In this document: positions 61,501 to 64,000 of the stretch, one piece after another
Layout of the letters: every line of letters begins with the position of its first letter
Numbering within the stretch: the first letter of the stretch is position 1
Assembly: GCF_038502225.1 (NCBI RefSeq)
Contig: NC_091374.1
Coordinates: 4,653,909-4,717,908 of the forward strand
Source: Cherax quadricarinatus
Lineage: Eukaryota; Arthropoda; Malacostraca; Decapoda; Parastacidae
Reading direction: 5' to 3'
DNA: 64,000 nucleotides
The notes under the pieces: model-generated
Seen by the model: the letters and a program-made list of their open reading frames with translations, nothing else
Database searches by the model: none
What the model was told of the DNA's origin: nothing
Position numbers and translations under genes: made by a program

Positions 61501-63925
61501 GGCGTGGAGTTAAAAGATAAAGAATCACACACAAAGTGGGAGTTGTCACAGCTGCTCTTTGCTGATGACACTGTGCTCTTGGGAGATTCTGAAGAGAAGT
61601 TGCAGAGATTGGTGGATGAATTTGGTAGGGTGTGTAAAAAGAAGAAAATTAAAGGTGAATACAGGAAAGAGTAAGGTTATGAGGATAACAAAAAGATTAG
61701 GTGATGAAAGATTGAATATCAGATTGGAGGGAGAGAGTATGGAGGAGGTGAATGTATTCAGATATTTGGGAGTGGACGTGTCAGCGGATGGGTCTATGAA
61801 AGATGAGGTGAATCATAGAATTGATGAGGGAAAAAGAGTGAGTGGTGCACTTAGGAGTCTGTGGAGACAAAGAACTTTGTCCTTGGAGGCAAAGAGGGGA
61901 ATGTATGAGAGTATAGTTTTACCAACGCTCTTATATGGGTGTGAAGCATGGGTGATGAATGTTGCAGCGAGGAGAAGGCTGGAGGCAGTGGAGATGTCAT
62001 GTCTGAGGGCAATGTGTGGTGTGAATATAATGCAGAGAATTCGTAGTTTGGAAGTTAGGAGGAGGTGCGGGATTACCAAAACTGTTGTCCAGAGGGCTGA
62101 GGAAGGGTTGTTGAGGTGGTTCGGACATGTAGAGAGAATGGAGCGAAACAGAATGACTTCAAGAGTGTATCAGTCTGTAGTGGAAGGAAGGCGGGGTAGG
62201 GGTCGGCCTAGGAAAGGTTGGAGAGAGGGGGTAAAGGAGGTTTTGTGTGCGAGGGGCTTGGACTTCCAGCAGGTATGCATGAGCGTGTTTGATAGGAGTG
62301 AATGGAGACAAATGGTTTTTAATACTCGACGTGCTGTTGGAGTGTGAGCAAAGTAACATTTATGAAGGGGTTCAGGGAAACCGGCAGGCCGGACTTGAGT
62401 CCTGGAGATGGGAAGTACAGTGCCTGCACTCTGAAGGAGGAGTGTTAATGTTGCAGTTTAAAAACTGTAGTGTAAAGCACCCTTCTGGCAAGACAGTGAT
62501 GGAGTGAATGATGGTGAAAGTTTTTCTTTTTCGGGCCACCCTGCCTTGGTGGGAATCGGCCAGTGTGATAATAATAAAAAAAAAATCTATCCACTCATTT
62601 GGGACTTGCAAATGAGTGGATAGAGTTATCAGAGCTTATTTCTTGGGTAGCACTGAGGACTGGGTTGGGAAAATGTTTCGTTAGTGGGATGAATTGTAAA
62701 GGACCTGCCGAGCATGGGCCAACAGGCCTGCTGCAGTGATCCTCCTTCCTTATGTTCTTATGTTCATCAACCACTATCACAACTGCTTCCACTCTACCAC
62801 CACCATCTTTGTATTTTTCTACAAAGTTTTTCATAAATAATGTGTTTCTCACATTCTTTACTTGGAGCCATGGTAGCTTGTTTAGCACTTGCAAGCACTA
62901 AAATCAATGGAATATTATGAAATATTTCGTAGGAGCATGTGAGGGGACTGTCACTCACTGGTAAACAATGACACACTGGCTGGGAAGGAAAGGCCGAGGC
63001 GGCTCGGAGCGTGAGTACGCGTCCGGGACGAAGGACTATTAGGACTATTAGCGAGTTACCGGACCATTTGCGAGCCAATATTTTGACGAAAAAACAGGAC
63101 TATTTCCGAAATGGACGACTTTCAGGCCGGACGATTATTGAGGGACCACTGTATTGTTGAAATTATGAAGTATTATACTTACAGTATTTATACTAGTGCA
63201 ACCGTTCACAGCAATTTACAGAAAAAGTTCCATTATCAATATTTCTTAGAAACTTGCTTAAAAGGAGATCCTTGTAGATAGCAGGTGATAAAAAGGAAGC
63301 TTGAGCAATTTCATCAATTTCTTGAAGAGTAAAATGAATGAAATTCTGTCAAAATTTTCTGTGGTTGTATAGAGCTGTGAAGTTTTGTGATATTTAGTTG
63401 CTGTCCAAACATTGCTTTACAAGAAGTAGTTAATAATAACTATTGGTTACTTTGTATTCTTCACTAAGTAGTTCTGTTATGTATGTACTGTACTGCATCT
63501 AGCAGTGTTGCAACAATTAAATTATAATTTGTTAGTGATATCCCCATAATGTGCAAGTATAAAATTCTACTCATAAGATATGTCATTATGGGAAATGAGT
63601 AACCACTGGTAGTAAGACTTCAAGAGCGAGGGATAAGGGAGGTGCAAGTCCTAATTTTTGATGCAAGTTGCTTATCCTTTTCTTGCTTTTCAAGTGTATT
63701 TTAAAATATAAATTATATTTAATATTAATAGTTATACATAATAATAATGTATTTGTTAACCAATTCATGATATTGCAGCAACATCGTCAAAAACAAATAA
63801 AAGTTAAAAAAGTGAGAGAAGAATTAAGGGCCCATCTGCAAAACTTGCCTGATATATCAAAACTACCAAGTATTCGAATGGGTGGACTAGCTCCTCTACC
63901 ATCTGCTGGCGACCTGTTCACGTGA
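43420..63925 (+). CDS. RPRD1: RPRD1A/RPRD1B (CREPT) orthologue, seven coding exons
   Basis: RPRD1 proteins bind the phosphorylated C-terminal domain of RNA polymerase II and recruit the RPAP2 phosphatase, regulating transcription and cell-cycle genes in the nucleus. Exons: 43420-43570, 46714-46953, 47509-47556, 50494-50684, 51153-51252, 53082-53257 and 63779-63925; phases 1, 1, 1, 0, 1, 0. Total is 350 residues versus about 310-330 in vertebrates. The CTD-interacting domain fills residues 1 to about 130: SQQSIQTVSLWLIHHKKHA, KLTFMYLANDVIQNSKKKGPE and RLLNVWEDRSVF are near-diagnostic. Residues 131-210 are a Lys- then Ser/Pro-rich linker. A coiled coil spans about 211-325. The end GGLAPLPSAGDLFT is the family signature tail. 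The start context GCAGCCATGGCC is strong. Intron 6 (10.5 kb) is filled by nested transposons. Confidence 0.95.
43600..44520 (+). repeat. 'catcactccaacac' minisatellite region in RPRD1 intron 1
   Basis: Irregular 'tccatcactccaacac' units at 43600-43780 and 44085-44185, and about 3.5 regular units of 32 bp at 44395-44510. A SINE copy (44200-44375, antisense) interrupts it. Confidence 0.7.
44200..44375 (-). repeat. SINE of the 'gcgctaaaccc' family
   Basis: 'gaggggctcttgatctaggg', 'tgctccagttccctgaatta', 'tttagtgctcccccatgatt'. Confidence 0.75.
44655..44830 (-). repeat. SINE of the 'gcgctaaaccc' family
   Basis: Very similar to the preceding copy, with the same antisense order of blocks and a 'taataataat' end. 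Confidence 0.75.
44945..45234 (+). mobile_element. 5'-truncated RTE copy with 10-bp TSD
   Basis: Contains only the last codons and 3' UTR of the RTE. The direct repeat ACCTGTGATA is at 44935-44944 and 45235-45244. Ends in an A/T-rich 'ttaataaaaaaaataaaa'. In RPRD1 intron 1, sense. Confidence 0.85.
45315..45470 (-). repeat. SINE, degenerate
   Basis: Antisense blocks 'gtgaaaagctcttgatgcaa' and 'gggtttaataattccccatg' are a decayed version of the common SINE. Confidence 0.5.
45582..45945. repeat. (GA)n-rich and (GATA)n tract
   Basis: About 280 bp of GAGA-rich purine sequence followed by 'gatggatagatatagatagata' type repeats. The Ser/Leu/Pro-rich open frames on the - strand are translations of this tract. 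Confidence 0.85.
46008..46320 (+). repeat. dispersed decapod-type repeat ('tttacctggag...gatcaaccaggttgtt')
   Basis: Contains 'tttacctggagagtgttcag', 'cctgatcaaccaggttgtta' and 'cagccatacacaaaccaaca'. Related to 2436-2480. I recall this repeat as widespread in decapod genomes. Class not determined. Confidence 0.55.
46714..46953 (+). CDS. RPRD1: RPRD1 coding exon 2
   Basis: Residues 51-130, the main body of the CTD-interacting domain with YLANDVIQNSKKKGPE. Acceptor 'aaatttcag', donor G|GTAAAT. Confidence 0.93.
46954..48600. other. RPRD1 introns 2 and part of 3, no repeats recognised
   Basis: Apart from the small exon at 47509-47556 nothing else is seen; sequence is AT-rich and appears single copy. 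Confidence 0.4.
47509..47556 (+). CDS. RPRD1: RPRD1 coding exon 3 (48 nt)
   Basis: Lys-rich linker (EKGKLKETTPKKREPS). Phase 1 at both borders, so it can be skipped without a frame change. Confidence 0.85.
48615..48946. mobile_element. TA-flanked Tigger-type MITE
   Basis: Left end CAGTAGAACTCCCATAGTCA; right end inverted CAGTAGGACCCCTGTATCCG. TA flanks at 48613-48614 and 48947-48948. About 330 bp, no coding capacity. Confidence 0.7.
49375..49590. repeat. snap-back tRNA-derived SINE
   Basis: An antisense SINE head ('ccataccacgggcggggata', 'gaacctgcgatcagagtctc') is followed by a short repeated middle. The sense head then follows ('cagtggctacgcgatggtct', 'gatcgcgggttctatcccca', 'cccgtggtatggttt'). 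The two halves are near-complementary and form a long hairpin with a tRNA-like A/B-box module on each arm. Confidence 0.75.
49600..50490. other. RPRD1 intron 3 remainder
   Basis: AT-rich, with an (AAT)n run at 50080-50105. No other feature supported. Confidence 0.4.
50494..50684 (+). CDS. RPRD1: RPRD1 coding exon 4
   Basis: Ser/Pro/Glu-rich linker with a basic stretch NKKRRD that may act in nuclear import, and the start of the coiled-coil region (PEPEQLIEALQ). Confidence 0.9.
50752..50945 (+). mobile_element. short hammerhead-bearing element
   Basis: Ends are imperfect inverted repeats (TGAGACACTTGTGCA near 50754; complement of TGCATGAGTGTCTCA near 50938). An inner inverted pair GAGGTAATCAGT / ACTGATTACCTC is at about 50774-50785 and 50830-50841. 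A hammerhead-like core follows at 50872-50897, then 'ccggaataaagatacctaaa'. Non-coding, in RPRD1 intron 4. Confidence 0.5.
50872..50897 (+). ncRNA. hammerhead ribozyme-like core
   Basis: CTGAAGA matches the CUGANGA core exactly. A short GCC/GGC helix follows. The second core element reads AAAAC instead of GAAAC. Confidence 0.45.
51153..51252 (+). CDS. RPRD1: RPRD1 coding exon 5
   Basis: Coiled-coil segment ELENAATSDALIREKIANLP, phase 0 to 1. Family-typical. Confidence 0.92.
51355..51792. mobile_element. Tigger-type MITE carrying a nested RTE-derived SINE
   Basis: Left end CAGCCTCTCCTCACTTAACA; right end inverted CAGTCTCTCCTTACTTAGCG. A short RTE leader-tail derivative (about 51520-51690) sits inside. 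The left TA has decayed to TG, the right TA remains. Confidence 0.6.
52130..52400 (-). repeat. RTE-derived short element, antisense
   Basis: 'ccagctgtctcccaccaagg' then 'gttactagcccctttctctc' and 'catgcatggcttacagagga' in antisense order. Confidence 0.6.
52815..52935. repeat. near-perfect snap-back tRNA-SINE hairpin
   Basis: 'ccataccacgggcgggattg' ... 'cggtcagaga' folds perfectly onto 'tctctgaccg' ... 'caatcccgcccgtggtatgg', with essentially no loop. About 38 bp per arm. Confidence 0.85.
53082..53257 (+). CDS. RPRD1: RPRD1 coding exon 6
   Basis: Long heptad-rich helix (LCEQVEEALSMLEAYNKRLAEEM...) forming the dimerising coiled coil. Donor GAG|GTAAGA at the start of the transposon-filled intron. 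Confidence 0.93.
53265..53505 (+). repeat. RTE 3'-tail fragment
   Basis: 'gccggacttgagtcctggaa', 'gggaagtacaatgcctgc' and 'cctgccttggtgggaaatgg' match the RTE tail. Lies directly at the RPRD1 exon 6 donor and before the Tigger left end. Confidence 0.75.
53860..54490 (+). mobile_element. three successive LINE 3'-end fragments
   Basis: Each reads as RVIEAKTLGSFKFRLDEY... followed by '...gtatgggccaacaggctta' and 'cagtgttcctcc'. Copies at about 53860-54090, 54100-54270 and 54300-54490, in direct order. The third is the most diverged. Confidence 0.65.
55167..56157 (-). pseudogene. Penelope-like RT C-terminal part plus GIY-YIG endonuclease
   Basis: Penelope-like elements encode an RT fused to a GIY-YIG nuclease. 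Visible in order: an RT block with RYVNDVLVI where RYVDDVLVI is expected (codon AAC instead of GAC, losing a catalytic Asp); LPFLDVLIHK; VYRKPTNKSDLTHFYSS; a linker; then GVYTIPCGGCDKIYVGETARNL and LNEHIYACRNDN of the GIY-YIG domain. The frame is open to the stop at 55167. The N-terminal half of the protein is missing. Open frame upstream of 56157 reads into the opposite arm. Confidence 0.88.
56157..56786 (+). pseudogene. Penelope-like GIY-YIG domain, inverted second copy
   Basis: Begins inside the linker (ICSPEFLDEKCTYIHRTF) and runs through the same GIY-YIG motifs to a stop at 56784-56786. Substitutions relative to the - strand copy are few and mostly conservative. No RT block. Confidence 0.88.
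57066..57092 (+). ncRNA. hammerhead-like motif in Penelope terminal region
   Basis: TTGATAA, then stem GCTCC-TGG-GGAGC, then GAAAC. The stem II and GAAA core are intact; the CUGANGA box is changed at two positions. The complementary copy lies at 54855-54882 on the - strand with a weaker stem. Confidence 0.45.
57220..57425 (+). repeat. 'accaccatcactactacctt' minisatellite
   Basis: About nine units of 21-24 bp built from 'ccaccatcactactacctt' with C/T variants, within the composite Tigger. Confidence 0.85.
57426..57742 (-). repeat. left arm of a large palindrome (Tigger start plus LINE 3' end)
   Basis: Reverse complement of 62586-62875. It includes 'aaagaaagcttctagtgcca', matching the N-terminal coding start of Tigger (27750-27770). 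The 'aggcctgttggcccatgctc' LINE/SINE end follows. It finishes in a hairpin around 'catttgggacttgcaaatg'. Confidence 0.75.
57745..58420 (+). pseudogene. RTE endonuclease C-terminal fragment
   Basis: Starts abruptly in GLVIGNTYFKKKRINKY and runs through RNDSSLLDYVLVDKR and [16 protein letters not shown], the catalytic His-containing SDH motif, into the basic linker. It stops where the leader sequence 'gtagtaggttggtag' is fused on at 58408. Confidence 0.85.
58408..58810 (+). other. RTE 5' leader
   Basis: Non-coding leader with 'gtagtaggttggtagacagc', 'gccatgcgtgtcgtatgagg' and 'gggctagtaaccccttctcc'. This segment is the body of the short derivatives at 24486, 32105, 34140, 51520 and 52130. Confidence 0.75.
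58812..60871 (+). pseudogene. RTE ORF with reverse-transcriptase core deleted
   Basis: Endonuclease domain complete: LNVRGCS start, LALSETKL, VVGDLNAKVG, SSLLDYVLVDKR, SDHFLVVATLR. A basic coiled linker follows. At KMKGK (about 60262) the polymerase domain is absent and the frame continues in VMRITKRLGDERVN. The post-RT part ([30 protein letters not shown]) follows and runs to ARG at 60841. The deletion is in frame, giving one 678-codon open frame. 'gtaaggttatgagg' at the join matches the sequence at the corresponding site of the intact copy (about 61671). Confidence 0.88.
60842..62347 (+). pseudogene. RTE reverse transcriptase and C-terminal part
   Basis: Begins at GKAAGIDGIKIEML (in a shifted frame), then RT motifs VPLYKGKGDKRECKNYRGISL, FMDLEKAYDRVDR, GLRQGCVMSPWLFNIFIDGV and the catalytic LLFADDTVLLG. 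After a frameshift near 61645-61670 it continues with VNTGKSKVMRI and the C-terminal blocks. At least two 1-nt shifts (near 60895 and 61650) disable it. It supplies exactly the part missing from the preceding copy. Confidence 0.88.
62586..62875 (+). repeat. right arm of the large palindrome
   Basis: Complement of 57426-57742, with the hairpin, the LINE 3' end ('cgagcatgggccaacaggcc') and the antisense Tigger N-terminal codons, here missing about 29 bp that the left arm keeps. Confidence 0.75.
63154..63778. other. end of RPRD1 intron 6
   Basis: AT-rich, no repeat recognised. Acceptor 'catgatattgcag' at its end. Confidence 0.5.
63779..63925 (+). CDS. RPRD1: RPRD1 terminal coding exon
   Basis: 48 residues and TGA. 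Coiled-coil end (QIKVKKVREELRAHLQNLP) and the signature GGLAPLPSAGDLFT. The 3' UTR runs off the window. Confidence 0.95.
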   Translation, partial: QHRQKQIKVKKVREELRAHLQNLPDISKLPSIRMGGLAPLPSAGDLFT

Positions 63926-64000
63926 TCCCTTGGCACACACAAGACTGGACCCTACAGCGTTGTGAACACACACATTGTGATACCCGATTCCAAGAATTTT

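Larger units (their letters stand above)
57743..62579 (+). mobile_element. RTE LINE cluster, rearranged
   Basis: Order: EN/linker fragment (57745-58407), RTE leader (58408-58810), EN-linker-post-RT (58812-60841), RT-post-RT-3' UTR-poly(A) (60842-62579). Flanked by a 53-bp direct repeat (57690-57742, 62586-62638). RTE elements encode an AP-type endonuclease and reverse transcriptase and move by target-primed reverse transcription. Copies within the cluster are nearly identical. Confidence 0.85.
53511..63151 (-). mobile_element. 9.6-kb composite pogo/Tigger transposon
   Basis: Inverted termini: CAGTGGTCCCTCAATAATCG at 53511 and its complement CGATTATTGAGGGACCACTG ending at 63151. TA lies outside both ends (53509-53510, 63152-63153). 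Inside the left end, 'gggaatccccctccataagg' is the antisense of the 3' transposase end seen in the intact element (near 29500). Inside the right end the antisense start MAPSK and flanking CpG-rich leader recall the 5' end of the same class. So one Tigger, antisense to RPRD1, has had its body replaced by a Penelope dimer, RTE copies, LINE ends and minisatellites. Confidence 0.75.

Overview
This is eukaryotic, intron-rich and very repeat-dense genomic DNA. The repeat set, a chitin-binding cuticle protein and the long introns point to an arthropod, most likely a decapod crustacean of crayfish or lobster type (inference; no species can be named). No prokaryotic, plasmid or viral organisation is seen.

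Three host genes can be assembled from splice-consistent exons. (1) A small secreted RR-type cuticle protein on the + strand, coding exons 6982-7068, 7580-7759 and 8321-8419, with a probable two-codon first exon near 5860 behind a TATA box. (2) A C2H2 zinc-finger transcription factor on the - strand, 16 coding exons from 36631 down to 16051 (about 929 residues, six zinc fingers, long acidic flanks) plus a non-coding first exon near 38998-39125 beside a perfect CRE palindrome. (3) An RPRD1A/RPRD1B (CREPT family) orthologue on the + strand, seven coding exons from 43420 to 63925 (350 residues): an RNA polymerase II CTD-interacting domain, a coiled-coil region and the diagnostic C-terminal tail. 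Genes 2 and 3 are head to head. All exon phases close without forcing.

Most of the rest is mobile DNA. Families seen: an RTE-clade LINE (EN and RT) with very similar copies and target-site duplications (TSDs); a short non-autonomous family made of the RTE 5' leader joined to the RTE 3' tail; a CR1/Jockey-like LINE as decayed 3' ends; Penelope-like elements with GIY-YIG domains and hammerhead-like motifs; pogo/Tigger transposons (one nearly intact at 27470-29795, one 9.6 kb composite filling RPRD1 intron 6); TTAA-flanked piggyBac-like elements; TA-flanked MITEs; and several SINEs, including tRNA-derived ones that form snap-back hairpins.

Layout: 1-5750 repeats and minisatellites; 5757-8419 cuticle gene; 8420-16050 mostly unassigned DNA with SINEs; 16051-39130 zinc-finger gene with repeat-filled introns; 39130-43400 LINE remnants and a hammerhead-bearing insertion; 43420-63925 RPRD1, whose intron 6 (53258-63778) is a stack of nested and inverted transposons.

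The most striking observation is a 132-nt open, phase 0/0 candidate cassette exon (35070-35201, - strand) in the zinc-finger gene. It joins a duplicated host exon end to an in-frame fragment of the RTE reverse transcriptase. Next are a Penelope inverted dimer bounded by one TSD, and a hammerhead-bearing element bounded by a 12-bp TSD inside an older LINE.
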